From: Schistosoma mansoni
Taxonomy: Eukaryota; Platyhelminthes; Trematoda; Strigeidida; Schistosomatidae
Length of the DNA: 64,000 nt
Direction: 5' to 3'
Assembly: GCF_000237925.1 (NCBI RefSeq)
Contig: NW_017386038.1
Location: 1 to 64,000, forward strand
The notes under the pieces are model-generated. The model saw only the letters and a list, made by a program, of their open reading frames with translations, was not told where the DNA came from and ran no database searches. The position numbers were made by a program, and so were the translations under genes. Positions 31,814 through 42,100 of the stretch are shown here, in pieces (position 1 is the first letter of the stretch; each line of letters opens with the position of its first letter).

Positions 31814-34800
31814 AGGACTAGACAATGCTGGCAAAACAACCATCGTAAAGAAATTTAATGGTGAAGACATAAACAGTATATCTCCAACACTAGGTTTTAG
31901 TATTCAAACACTAGAACATATGGGGTATTCAATCAAATTATCAACATTATTCTAAGTACATATTTTTAGTTTTAAATTGAATATATGGGATGTCGGTGGA
32001 CAAAAGTCTTTGCGATCATATTGGCGAAATTATTTTGAAACTACTGACGCATTAATCTGGGTAGTGGACAGCTCAGATCGCCTTCGTCTAGAAGATTGTC
32101 GGATAGAATTGTCTAAACTACTAGTTGAAGAGCGATTGGCCGGTGCTACTTTACTTGTGTTCGCTAACAAACAAGTAAGATCAGTAACTGTATTTCCGAT
32201 TGGTTTAAATGGTTTGAATAATTTTTTTTTTTCCTGGTTAGCGTTTTTTTAGCGAGTTGGTTTTCTTCGGGATGGGGTCGCTAACCCCATGTCCAACCCT
32301 CCTCCTTTACCCGGGCTTGGGACCGGCAGTAGCCCCCGGAGGAGCTACAGGCGGAGTTATTTTTAATTGGTTACTTAAACTAATTCTATTTTTCATAAAC
32401 TTTTCTATTGAGTTAAGAAACGCTTTGCATAATCATTATAGCTAACTAGATATCCTAATAATAAATATATTTTTGTGATATCCCAACAAGTAGAAAATTG
32501 TATTTCTGACGTTTCATGACTTAATGTAAGTCACTTCTTCGGAGTAGCTGAATAACGGAAATAAAACTAACACAAGGTTGAATAGTACAAAAGAAACAGT
32601 GTATAATATTTTTTTGGTAGTACTAAATATATTCTCCATTAGTTCTATTGTACTATTTAAACTTGTGTTAATTTTATTTCCGTTATTTAGTTACTCTGAA
32701 GAAGTGACTTACATTAAGTCATGAAACGTCAGAAATACAATTTTCTACTTGTTGGAATATCACAAAAAGTATATTTATTATTAACCTTCTACCCAACGCT
32801 CAGTTTATTTGAAGCCATGAAGTCTAATCTTGGCATTGAAACCTACTAACTAGATATCTATTTCAAATTGTTTACACAAAGTAATAGGACATCCTTGATG
32901 AGTTAGGGGCAGCCAAACCAAAACGTGGCATCAGTGCTTGAAGTCACTAACCTCTAGTCTGAGCCATGTTGGTAGATGAATACTACTTGTTTGGGGTCCG
33001 CGTGACTATTTTCACCAATCGTTGGAGACTCTAGGTGACACGGCTCAGAATCGATCACAATGGCGTAGTTGTATACACTCCTTATCTTCCCTTAAACCTT
33101 AAGATTGAAATTGCTTCATAACTTTCTTCCTTCCTATACTATATCCTTATATACAACCTTTCTTTTATATACTACCACCACTACATTAACTACTATGAAT
33201 CCGGTGCTCATCTTGTTGTACTGAGGTATGACAACGTACTGTAAACAATAAGGGGAACAACTTTTATTTCTCCATTGACTCATTAACAGTAAATCGTATC
33301 TATGAGTTATCACATGTCGGCGAGACTAAACTATATGGACGAGCCAATCAGAAGCTTTCGCGGGTTTTCAGGGTCACGGCGCTAAGTTCGGTACCTGATG
33401 CTTATGTACGGTCGGTTTACAACGGATTTTAGAGAAGGCGTGATAATTCAGCGTCTACAAGAGAAGTGATCATAAGATTTTGGCGCGAAATTCAATTATC
33501 CATTTGTATAAATAGAGTTTTGGCATTATAGCTGATGTCAGTTCGTGATGAAAACCCTAAGTACAATTCCTAACCTTAACCATGAGCTGTAAATCATAAT
33601 TTGAATTCTTCACACAGGTTTATAACCCTCATGTAGTCTTAGTAATTATGTTGACACTCTCAGAGTCACTCTAGCGTCGCTCAAAGGTCGTCCATAATTT
33701 ATAGTCTCATCCTTAACCCTAAACCTTAACTCTAACCCTAAACCATACCAATATAACAACAACATTGAAGCTATGTGGTCGAGGCTAAAAGAATTTTTGA
33801 GACCTTATCATGGTTCCAGAGGTTGACTACTATAGAGCTAAATGGATGAGTTCCTGTACCGTATGCACTATGATTTTAGAACTTCTGAACCTATATCTAA
33901 CCTTGATAAGTTTTTGAGTCATTTAAAAAAACAGTATCCCCTTTAATTTTTGAGTTTCGTATAATCTATTTTTACTGTGTACTAACTGTCTTCTGATTGG
34001 CTAATACTTCTCAAGGTCATTTAAAATTCGTTCAGAGGTCGTCCATATAGTTTAGTCTCGCCCACATGTCAAAGAGTAATAACCATCAAATAATCGGAAA
34101 GACTAGATTTCTATTGTTATGTCATAAATACAAACATAAATCCATTTATATGTATGTGGCTCTTAAATAAACGCCGTCTCAGAATTGAATTACAAAACAC
34201 ACTGAAGTATAATGTTAAATATTAACTGCAAACAGTCTAGTGCCGAATGCTTCTCAAAGTACTGATTAATGCTGATTTTCTTTTTATTAACCTTATGGTA
34301 TTTTATAAATACTTGCATACTAGTTCGTATATGAGTTGTATTATGTATCTCATTTAACTTATTTATTTATTTATTTAAACACATAAATATTGGTACAAAG
34401 GGGCACCAGATATATATGCACCGCACAAATCTCATTTGATTTGTGTGGGGGCTGTGATACTGCCCAGGTGCCCAAACTGAAGCAGGTGGTTTTCTTAGGG
34501 GGCCACCCCCGGAGCCTTTGACATAAAGGTCTGACCCACAAGACAGTGGAGCATCGTGAGGAGATGCAGTCTCATGGTAGTCGGTGACCAACAATTGATT
34601 CATACGCCATTTGTTCCTTCAGGATACTGGAGCCCATGTGCACCATTGGTTTGGAATCAGGGTTTCCCAACTCCCCTAGGTGAAGTTTCCGTGTCCACCA
34701 ACCCGGTTAAAGCGCCGGACATTCGCTTTTCGTCCTCTCAATTTCGTAAACAAAACATGTGGCACGAGAAGTCAGTGAGTAGGACTTCCCTGTTAGAGGC

Positions 34801-35230
34801 TATATATTCGCGTGATCATGTGGGAGCATTTGGAGAGGGAGAACGGACTCTCCCCACTCTCGGCCGTACCAGGGCATTTGGGGGCATCTCATTTAGTAAG
34901 TAAATGAGTGTGCACTCTGCCTTGAGGTGGTACTGCAGGACTACCTATGAGAATCAATGTTCATGCGTTTTCATATCATCCAGATTCTTCAATCCATATA
35001 TCATTTCAACTTGTCATTATTAATCAAAAACAAATTTTTTTTATTTCATATTTTAGGATTTATCTTCATCATTGAAAGCATCACAAATCCGTGAATTATT
35101 ACATTTAGATGAGATAACAACACATCATTGGTTAATACTTGGTTGTAGTGCAGTTACTGGAGAGAATTTATTAGATGGTATAAATTGGTTACTTAAAGAT
35201 GTATCTTGTAGAATATTTTCATCAGATTAG
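31814..35230 (+). CDS. ARL2: ARL2 small GTPase (first exon not found)
   Basis: Three exons found: 31814-31924, 31970-32174 and 35057-35230, all with GT/AG borders and matching phases. They encode 163 residues; about 21 N-terminal residues are missing, which would give 184, exactly the family length. P-loop GLDNAGKTT (G1), the SPTLGF switch I Thr (G2), [18 protein letters not shown] (G3, switch II), ANKQ then D across the exon junction (NKQD, G4), and CSAVTGENL (G5) are all present. [12 protein letters not shown] and the ending SCRIFSSD are diagnostic of ARL2 rather than ARL3 or ARF. ARL2 works with tubulin cofactor D in tubulin folding and in release of prenylated cargo. Intron 2 is 45 bp; intron 3 is 2.9 kb and full of repeats. 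The first exon (expected MGLLxIL...) could not be located between 17.6 and 31.8 kb; a large intron containing the LINE is the likely reason. Confidence 0.93.
32225..32365 (+). repeat. GC-rich retroelement motif
   Basis: A GC-rich island (GGGATGGGGTCGCTAACCCC, CCGGGCTTGGGACCGGCAG, CCCCCGGAGGAGC) in otherwise AT-rich intron. From memory this stretch occurs in leaders of metazoan RTE-type elements; the window gives no second copy. Likely a SINE or LINE piece. Confidence 0.4.
32456..32783. repeat. Foldback element with ~130-bp inverted arms
   Basis: Left arm 32456-32588 and right arm 32643-32783 are inverted copies with a ~55-bp spacer: left TTTCATGACTTAATGTAAGT, right ACTTACATTAAGTCATGAAA. Ends are ATAATAAATATA/TATATTTATTAT. 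In ARL2 intron 3. Single arms occur at 6080-6262 and 16620-16760. Confidence 0.85.
32895..33260 (+). mobile_element. SR2-like RTE LINE 3' fragment
   Basis: GGCAGCCAAACCAAAACGTG, ATGTTGGTAGATGAATACTA and the ATCTTCCCTTAAACCTTAAG 3' UTR match the copy at 38317-38990. Non-coding, in ARL2 intron 3. Confidence 0.75.
33312..34078. mobile_element. MITE-like element with terminal inverted repeats
   Basis: Left end ACATGTCGGCGAGACTAAAC and right end (reverse complement) ACATGTGGGCGAGACTAAAC, each continuing with TATATGGACGA. An internal ~250-bp segment (TTTTGGCGCGAAATTCA, GATGTCAGTTCGTGATGAAA, CCTTAACCCTAAACC) recurs at 38028-38310 and 43372-43560. No transposase frame. In ARL2 intron 3. Confidence 0.65.
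34350..34885 (-). mobile_element. R500 retroposon, full length
   Basis: Antisense full copy: tail TTATTTATTTATTTATTTAA at the left, sense 5' end GCATTTGGGGGC at the right. ATCTCATTTA occurs on both sides (34338-34348 region and 34886-34897) as target-site duplication. In ARL2 intron 3. Confidence 0.85.
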
Positions 35231-35289
35231 TAAAAAAAAATCATTTTCATTATGAATTTCTTTGTGTTGTTGTTGTTAGAATTTACTCT

Positions 35290-35845
35290 CTTTTTTTGTA
35301 CATGAAGTAGTGAAACTTCATCAGTTGAGATGGCTGGGACATGTGTTACGTATGTCAAACCACTGACTGTCCCGACGTGCAATGTTTTAAGGTGTAGGAG
35401 TAGGTTCTGAAGAAAGCTATGGGTGGCCAGACCAAAACGTAGCACAAATCCGTGAAGTCACTGACAAGTGGACTGAGTCATGTTGGTAGGTGTAGACTAC
35501 CTGGTTGGGATTCGCGAGATGATAGCAATCGATGGGTAGAGACCATGAATGACATGGTTCGAAATCGTTTGCAATGGCGAAGGTGCATCCACTCTTTGTG
35601 TTCTGCCAAATTCTAATCTTCTGAATTCTTCATGTCTCTATCTTTTTCTCTTTTCAAATTTATTTCACTGGATTATATCCCTTGAATAACTTCTTCAAAC
35701 CCTAATCTTTCACATTACTGCCTAAACTCTTACTACTTCTACCATTATGGGATTCGAATGAACAACTGGATCTCTGTGCTAGTGTGGTATGGCAACTCGA
35801 ACTGATGTGCGTACGTACGAAGTTCTATGTTGTAACTGACTGACT
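35290..35845 (+). mobile_element. RTE LINE 3' fragment (second subfamily)
   Basis: Begins within LHQLRWLGHVLRMS-like coding (CATCAGTTGAGATGGCTGGG), passes GGTGGCCAGACCAAAACGTA and ends TTGTAACTGACTGACTGAC. Shares its 3' UTR with 55495-55790 (+) and 61070-61395 (-). Confidence 0.75.
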
Positions 35846-36069
35846 GACTCTTTTTTGTACAAAATGAATTTCATGTAATAATTAGATTATGATGAAGTTA
35901 CTATCATCATTGTTTAATGAAACATGTTTATCGTATTTCCTTAGATGAAAATAACATTGATAATATAATTTTGTGCATAAATAACCATACTATATGCCTG
36001 TAAATATTATTAATTATTTCAAAAAACTATTTATGTTCCATTCGTAGTTGTAGTTCATTCGTCGCCAAT

Positions 36070-36577
36070 TGTTATGACTTGTGACCGAGTGGGTGCCCTG
36101 TTAATTTATAACGTGGTAAGACCGCCAATTAGAGAGCAGCTAGTTATCGATTGGAACAGTGACACACGGGAACCATACAAGCAGTCCAGAGTACGTATCG
36201 GTCCTGCTTTCTGCCTAGCCCAGCCAGTTAAGTCCAGAACAGCCTCTGTGGTATGAATCATTATATTTCAAACATACTGAGTTTACATACCAACCAAACT
36301 GACCACATCGTACCTTAAAATAGAAAATAACATGTGTACAAGATTCAGCCAAATGTGGCTGTGAATGTGGGAGGCAGTAATTAATAGACTAAGGATAACT
36401 CAAGAACGGTAAATCATATAATAATAGTTTATAATTCAAAATAAAGCTCATGATAAGGGAAACACGAATATGAATACTCTACTTATTTAGCGATTATACG
36501 ATAAAAAATATATGCATAATATTGGTTCATAAATAGATCCCAAAGTTACCATTCAATATTGTTATCGGGACATAACA
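36070..36577 (+). mobile_element. Solo LTR (LTR family B)
   Basis: 508 bp beginning TGTTATGACTTGTG and ending GGGACATAACA, short inverted TGTTATG/CATAACA ends typical of LTRs. Relatives at 57711-58228 (-) and 21330-21711. No internal region on either side and no obvious 5-bp duplication. Confidence 0.75.
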
Positions 36578-36630
36578 CCTATAAACTTTTAAGTTATAGA
36601 AGTTTCAAATCCTTCTCTATCTTCTCAGGG

Positions 36631-36829
36631 TATTGTTTACTTTTATCTTTCCATTGTTATTTAGGACTGCAATTGATCAGTCTCTTGTTGGTATATGTAT
36701 ATCCTGTGTGGACTGCCTCGATATTGCCTGAAGTCATAAGCTTTATAAACACAGGATGCACATATGTCAACAAGAGACTGATCAATTGCAGTCTTAAATA
36801 ACAATGGGAAGATAAAAGTAAACAATACC
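36631..36829. repeat. Large inverted repeat of Sm-alpha sequence
   Basis: Left arm 36631-36709 and right arm 36749-36829 are inverted, about 80 bp, around a 39-bp spacer. The arm unit GGACTGCAATTGATCAGTCT recurs just upstream of the hammerhead at 44639. Confidence 0.8.
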
Positions 36830-36869
36830 ATGTGAATTTAAATTTCACCCCATTGCACAAGCAGGTGGC

Positions 36870-37050
36870 TATCAGGACTTAGTAGCTAAGTAGATAATAT
36901 GATGGCGTTTGAAGTGAACGGTACTGGGTTCGAGTCCCAGAGTGAACGTCAACTCTGAGATGCAGGTACGTCCAGCTGACGAGTCCCAAATAGGACGAAA
37001 CGCGCGTCCTAGATTCTACTGCTAGCCACTATCCACCTTTGCTTCTCTAT
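36870..37050 (+). mobile_element. Sm-alpha-like SINE
   Basis: A tRNA-like head with box B GGGTTCGAGTCCC (36926-36938), a decayed box A (TAGCTAAGTAGATAATATG), and a hammerhead ribozyme at 36962-37022. This matches the known organisation of schistosome Sm-alpha SINE-like repeats. Confidence 0.85.
36962..37022 (+). ncRNA. Hammerhead ribozyme, Sm-alpha type
   Basis: Core CTGACGA (36976-36982), stem II GTCC/GGAC with CAAATA loop, GAAA (36997-37000), short stem III CGC/GCG, cleavage after UC at 37007-37008, then stem I. One A-C mismatch in stem I. Stem I also has the outer GCAGG/ACTGC pairing typical of the schistosome ribozyme. Confidence 0.85.
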
Positions 37051-37364
37051 CTGTTTCAATCTTTATAGTTGACCCAAAGAGTTAATTGTTTTTGCGGCTT
37101 AAGTAATATACAATAGCCTAATACATGTAATCATACGATTAATTATCTCCATCTAAATACGAAATGTTGATTTAGAACTGTTTTACGTCAACGTTTAAAT
37201 CAATGATAGTGAACGTAGTAGTTAAGCATGTTGACCACTTCACTCATCTTGTAAGTTCCATCAGCCCTGGTGTGTTAGTTTCTGATGGAATCTCAATATG
37301 GATTCGGAAATCTCTGTTGGCTTTTACCCAATATTTGTTATTTGTGACATAGGCCAGTTGTCTG

Positions 37365-38012
37365 TTTGTAAATAAAAGTGTTGGTCTACTGTCTCATTTT
37401 ATGACTGTGAAACGTGACTTCCAAAAATACTAGGCATTCGTAGGTTACTAGTATTCGATCATAGACGTCTTCGAAAAATATCTCGCATATGTTTGGTCCA
37501 CCAAGTGAGCAATGTTAAGGTTAGACTTAAGGTACAATGTAAAGATGGGAAATCGGCTGGTGAGGTTGTGAATTTCTATCTACTTAAGTGGATAGATCAT
37601 TTTCTACGTATGATGACTTGTTATATTTACTGCAATAGAAGTATGTTGGAAAAATGCTAGGCGCGGTCAATTAATGACTAGGAATCGGTTCCCCAAAGTC
37701 GCTTATTGTTGAACCGAGCCGTCTAGGTAGGTGCACACTGTTTGGTTTTGGTCCGCGCAATGTGTGTGACTTGAGAATTCAGATATGGTTTAGAATAGGT
37801 CACAATGGAATAGATGTATCCACTGCCTTAAAATACTTGTAATTTATGTTGCGCGAATTCATTCTCTCACTAATCATAACATCTATGCCTAGTTTTTCTC
37901 ACTACTGATGACAGTGCTAGTACTTCTACTTCTCTGACATTCGTGTTGATAATTTTGTCTCTGAGCTGATATGGTGTAGGAATTTGAACCGATGGACTCA
38001 GTGGGTTAGAGT
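37365..38012 (+). mobile_element. SR2-like RTE LINE 3' fragment, old
   Basis: Diverged: GTGAAACGTGACTTCC parallels the CETWPL coding region, then ATTCGATCATAGACGTCTTCG, and a 3' UTR ending near CGATGGACTCAG. Heavily substituted. Confidence 0.6.
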
Positions 38013-38027
38013 GTTGGGAGTGTGTTT

Positions 38028-38310
38028 AGACTATAATTTATAGACGAGTCAATCAGATTTAAAATGACAGGTATTAGGTTTTGGCGAGAAATTCATCCAT
38101 TCATTTACTAAGTAGTATTTTGGCATTATAGATGATGTCAGTTCGTGATAAAAACCCTGAATCTAACTCTTAACCCGAATGTACAGCCGTAAATTCTAAT
38201 CCTGATTCCTCATACTAGTTTATAATCCTCTAAGTGGATATTATGAAGGTTAGTGAAAAGTCGTTTAAAGGTCTTCCATAAATTATCGCGCCCTAACTTT
38301 ATTCCACCGA
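38028..38310. repeat. MITE-like element
   Basis: GACTATAATTTATAGACGAG at the left and CTTCCATAAATTATCGCG at the right form imperfect inverted ends; the interior matches 33480-33760 and 43372-43560 (GATGTCAGTTCGTGATAAAA). Confidence 0.65.
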
Positions 38311-38316
38311 TCTTCA

Positions 38317-38990
38317 ACACTAGTCAGTATTGTCTGTTCTACTTTACGGCTGTGAAACGTGGCCATTAAGAGTGGAAGATACTCGTAAGTCACTAGTATT
38401 TGACCACAGATGCCTTAGAAATATTGCTCACATCTGCTGGGATAACCGGGTAAGTAATAGTGAGGTTCGACGCAGGGTATTAGGTAATGATGGTAAATCA
38501 GTTGATGGGGTTGTAAATCTTCATCAACTGAGATGGTTGGGTCACGTGTTACGTATGCCTGAACACCGATTACCACGACGCGCTATGATGACTAGTATTG
38601 GGGATGGTTGGAAAAGAGTTAGGAGCGGCCAAACCAAAACATGGCATCAGAGCTTGAATTCACTTACTTCTAGTCTGAGCCATGTTGGTAGATGCAGACT
38701 ACTTGGTTGGGATCCGTGTGACTATCGCAATCAATGGTTAGAGACTCTAGGTGACACGGCTCATAATCGATCACAATGGCGTAGGTGTATACACTCTTTA
38801 TCTTCCTTTTAACCTTGAGATTAAAATTGCTTCATAACTTTCTTCCTTCCTATACTATATCCTTATATACAACCACTAAATTAACTACTTCCATGAATCC
38901 GGTGTCCATCTTGTTGTGCTAACGAGGTATGGCAACTTGGACCGATGCATAAATGTACCTGGTCCTACGTTGTAGCTGACTGACTGATTG
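38317..38990 (+). mobile_element. SR2-like RTE LINE 3' end with open C-terminal frame
   Basis: A 160-codon open frame (38330-38812) encodes the post-RT region: LLYGCETWPLRVEDTRKSL, FDHRCLRNIAHICWDNRVSN, LRWLGHVLRMPEHRLPRRAM and [20 protein letters not shown]. The 3' UTR ends TTGTAGCTGACTGACTGA. 5'-truncated, otherwise the best-preserved tail of its family here. Confidence 0.85.
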
Positions 38991-39219
38991 TCTGTCGTGA
39001 TAATCAGTGTTTAAGTATGAAAACTACTTCTTTCCAATGAATTAACTTCTTATATAAGTCATCAATTAAAGTGATTAGCTATTATATTTAAATAAGATAG
39101 TAATATTGATTTCTTTCATTTATTGTTGTTATTCAATAACTTTTTAAACTAACAATGGATGGATTGAATGAATGAATGAGTAACAACAACAAGAAGAAGA
39201 ACTCTTCATCATTGAAGAT

Positions 39220-39465
39220 CTAAAGAACTATCCATCTAACCATTGTCTCAAACTTCATCTTCGATCTTCTGCCTCCAGGCGTTGTTTCCCTTTCAATTGA
39301 TGATAATATACCACTTATTATCTGTCAACATCATAAAGGATCTAAGGAAATATCCATCTAACCATTGTCTCAAACTTCATCTTCGATCTTCTGCCTCCAG
39401 GCGTTTCTCTTTCAATTGATGTTAATATACTACTTATTATCTGACAACATCATAAAGGATTTAAG
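39220..39465. repeat. Tandem duplication upstream of FAM78
   Basis: A unit of about 122 bp occurs twice in tandem (39220-39341 and 39342-39465), both with CCATCTAACCATTGTCTCAA, TCTTCTGCCTCCAGGCGTT and TCAATTGATG followed by TAATATAC. Related fragments occur inverted at 43985-44035 and at 54945-55010. Confidence 0.85.
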
Positions 39466-39499
39466 AAAGTATCCATCCATCTATCAATCTATCCTAACT

Positions 39500-40525
39500 A
39501 TGTCCAACTTATCATTAGACCATATTCATGTTCTATCTATTCATGCATATTATGATACCAAAACTACTACTGAAATTATAGAAATGACAAATTTATTAAA
39601 ATATAAAAGTCAAAATTTTCATTGTCAAGTTGAATTATCTATTAATGAATGTATAGCTAAAGAATATTGGAGTATTGGTTTAGTACAAGCATGTGATCAA
39701 TTGTATTTAGAAAATTGTTATGGTAATTATGGTAGTACATTATGGGAATTTCATCCATTAAAAAGTGGACGACATAAAATGGTTAATGACAGTGATGGTA
39801 TACAATATCCATTTTATAATCTTATAAATAGTAAATATGATCTAGATCAAGGGATTGTGAAAGATCAGATCATCACATTAACATATGATGATCATTTTTA
39901 TCCAACTGTAGCATGGGAATTACCATATTATGGTGGTATACAATTAACTGATATTATAAGAAAACAAACATTTTGGGTATGGTTAATTGCCATAAAACAT
40001 GGTAAACATTCAAAGTTCAATTCTTTGAATCATCAACTATTCAATGTTGAACAAGATGAGGTGTACATTTTAAATACTATACGTTGGTATTATACATTAC
40101 ATATAACATTTGATCCATATCAACCAATTGGTAAACGTTTAAAACACATTGATGATATCCAACAAGAACAACCAATCATATTAGAAGATGATAATAAGAA
40201 GTTACCATTATCTGCATTAAGTCCACCACATTGTAATGCAGCACAATCATTAATATGGTATCCAAATAATATAAGAGATGAACCAAAATTAATTATTCCA
40301 CCAAAACAAATTATAGTACCATGGAGTATATGGATAAATGATATGACATTAAATAGAAGTACTACAATGAAAAGACCTAAACAATGTAAATTAGTTAGTG
40401 AATGGTTTAATGACAAAGAAATTGGTATTAGAAATGATACAAGTTATAATAAACGACAGGAGAAATTATCAACAGGTCATGGTACTTCAAGATCAGCTCG
40501 TACATTGAAACGTTCAAGAGGTTAG
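39500..40525 (+). CDS. FAM78: FAM78-family protein, intronless
   Basis: 341 codons from ATG 39500; the frame is open upstream to 39365, including an ATG at 39419, but that part lies in the tandem repeat and has no similarity, so the downstream ATG is preferred. Alignable with animal FAM78A/B over most of its length: YWSIGLVQACDQLYLENCYG (residues 56-75; vertebrate form WxxGWIQACNQMEFFN), STLWEF, NDSDGIQYPFY (96-106), YDDHFYPTVAWELP (129-142), RKQTFWVWLIAI (154-165), ILNTIRWYYTLHITFDP (190-206) and QPIILEDDNKKLPLSAL with AQSLIWYPNN (248-257). The molecular function of FAM78 is unknown. No signal peptide. Third positions are strongly A/T, more so than in NudC. A basic tail (residues 315-341) is extra. 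Could be a single-exon retained gene or have a small upstream exon not visible here. Confidence 0.88.
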   Translation: MSNLSLDHIHVLSIHAYYDTKTTTEIIEMTNLLKYKSQNFHCQVELSINECIAKEYWSIGLVQACDQLYLENCYGNYGSTLWEFHPLKSGRHKMVNDSDGIQYPFYNLINSKYDLDQGIVKDQIITLTYDDHFYPTVAWELPYYGGIQLTDIIRKQTFWVWLIAIKHGKHSKFNSLNHQLFNVEQDEVYILNTIRWYYTLHITFDPYQPIGKRLKHIDDIQQEQPIILEDDNKKLPLSALSPPHCNAAQSLIWYPNNIRDEPKLIIPPKQIIVPWSIWINDMTLNRSTTMKRPKQCKLVSEWFNDKEIGIRNDTSYNKRQEKLSTGHGTSRSARTLKRSRG

Positions 40526-40759
40526 AAACGAGAATCATGAGCTGAATTTCTGAAGTACCATGAATAGAACTTTGTCACCTTCGGAAATTCATTTAGTTAG
40601 GAATCCCTTTTCGTTGTTTTCTTTAGTTTGTTCTGAAACTTACAAAATGAACTATCATTATTGTTTCTTATTTTCTTTCTTTTTCTTTGATAATCGTATG
40701 TCTTGCTAAAGAACATTCATTTCAATGAATAGTCAACAATGACTATTACATTTTATTTC
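40526..40759 (+). other. FAM78 3' flank
   Basis: Probable 3' UTR; T-rich (TTTCTTTCTTTTTCTTTG at 40672-40689). No AATAAA hexamer seen. Confidence 0.4.
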
Positions 40760-41278
40760 TATGATTATTTGCTTGTTTACTTATTTAAACACATAAATAT
40801 TGGTACAAAGGGGGCACCAGATATATATGCGTCACACAATTGTGTCAGGGCTGTGATGCTGCCTGGGTGCCCAAACGGAAGCAGGTGGTTTTCATAGGGG
40901 GCCACACCCGGAGCCTTTGACCTAAAGATCTGATCCACAAGGCAGTGGAGCATCGTGAGGAGATGCAGTCCCATGGTAGCCGATGACTAACAATAGCTTC
41001 ATACGCCATTTGTTCCTTCAGGATCCTGGAGTCCATGTGCACCATTGATTTGGAATCAGGGTTTCCCAACTCCCCTAGGTGAACTTTCCGTGTCCACTAA
41101 CCTGATTAAAACGCCGAGTATTCGCTTTTCATCCTCTCAGTTTCATAAACAACAGTAATGCCACGAGAAGTCAGTGAGTAGGACTTCCCTGACAGAGGCT
41201 ATATACGCGTGGCCATGTTAGAGAATTTGGAAAGGAAGAGCGTACTCTCCCCACTCTCGGCCGTACCAGGGCATTTGT
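40760..41278 (-). mobile_element. R500 retroposon, nearly full length
   Basis: Antisense copy from the tail (TTTACTTATTTAAACACATA) to ACCAGGGCATTTG. The 5' GGGGC of the sense strand is missing. Similar sequence TTGTTTAC/TTGTAAAC flanks it. Confidence 0.8.
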
Positions 41279-41640
41279 AAACTACTCGACTTTTCTTACT
41301 CATTAGTAGATTGATCAACTTGTGTTATTCTTTTAAAGGAAGCATTTCTATAAAGATATTTGAAAGAGTTTAAAGATTTCAACTAATATGGCCGTTTTAG
41401 TCAATAGAAAACGAAGAATCTTAATGTTTAATCAATGCTTTTTTGGACTTTTGTTACGGTATCAGAAACGATTAGTTATAGAGGAAGAAACAATAGATCC
41501 ATCATTCAAGATGAGAAATGTTAGTACAGGAATAAATCTTATACTACTATAAGCTACAAGAAAACGATCTATGTGCTTTAATCACCCTAGCTGGAAGAGG
41601 TAGAAAGCTTCAATTACTAGCTTATTACCTACTCAGCTTG
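41279..41640. other. No gene seen
   Basis: Short unique AT-rich stretch between R500 and an RTE tail. Confidence 0.35.
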
Positions 41641-41644
41641 GTTC

Positions 41645-42100
41645 AATCAGTCGCAGTCTAGAACATGGTACGTATGTACATTAGTCCAAGTTACCTTAAC
41701 CCATTAGCACAGAGAGATAAAGTTGTCTGGCCAAGTTCCAGAATAGTGGAAGTCGTAACAGTGTCAATGGTAATAGGAAAGACTAATCATAGACCATACG
41801 ACTCGAATAGAAAGTATAACTCAGCAAAATAAAAACGTAAAAAGATGAGGAATTCAATGGCTCAAAATGTGGAGGGGACTACGAAGAATAGATGCAACTG
41901 AGCCATTGCACACAATTTCATTCAAAATCTATAACCATAAGTTACGATAACAACGCGCAACCGGCCGGATAATATACACCTATTAACATGGATAACTCCA
42001 ATCTTCAGTGTCTTTATGAACTGGTGCCATGTTTTGGTTTGACCGCCCCTAGCTTTCTTGAAGCCTACTCCTATACCACACATCACCCGTCTGCGTAGGT
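41645..42100 (-). mobile_element. SR2-like RTE LINE 3' fragment
   Basis: Reverse complement of the family 3' UTR and last codons: GGTACGTATGTACATTAGTC, GAGCCATTGCACACAATTTC and CATGTTTTGGTTTGACCGCC. Confidence 0.7.

Noticed and set aside
32225-32365. GC-rich island as CpG promoter or contamination
   Set aside because: It is flanked by normal AT-rich intron and resembles a retroelement leader motif.
33700-33750. Telomere-like CCCTAA-type motifs
   Set aside because: Only a few irregular units, repeated in other copies of the MITE-like element, so part of that repeat and not an interstitial telomere.
34556-34903. Repeated ~100-residue frames such as this one, 14155-14460, 14358-14675 and 40845-41069
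   Set aside because: All lie inside R500 copies, differ in length and frame between copies and show no single preserved protein.
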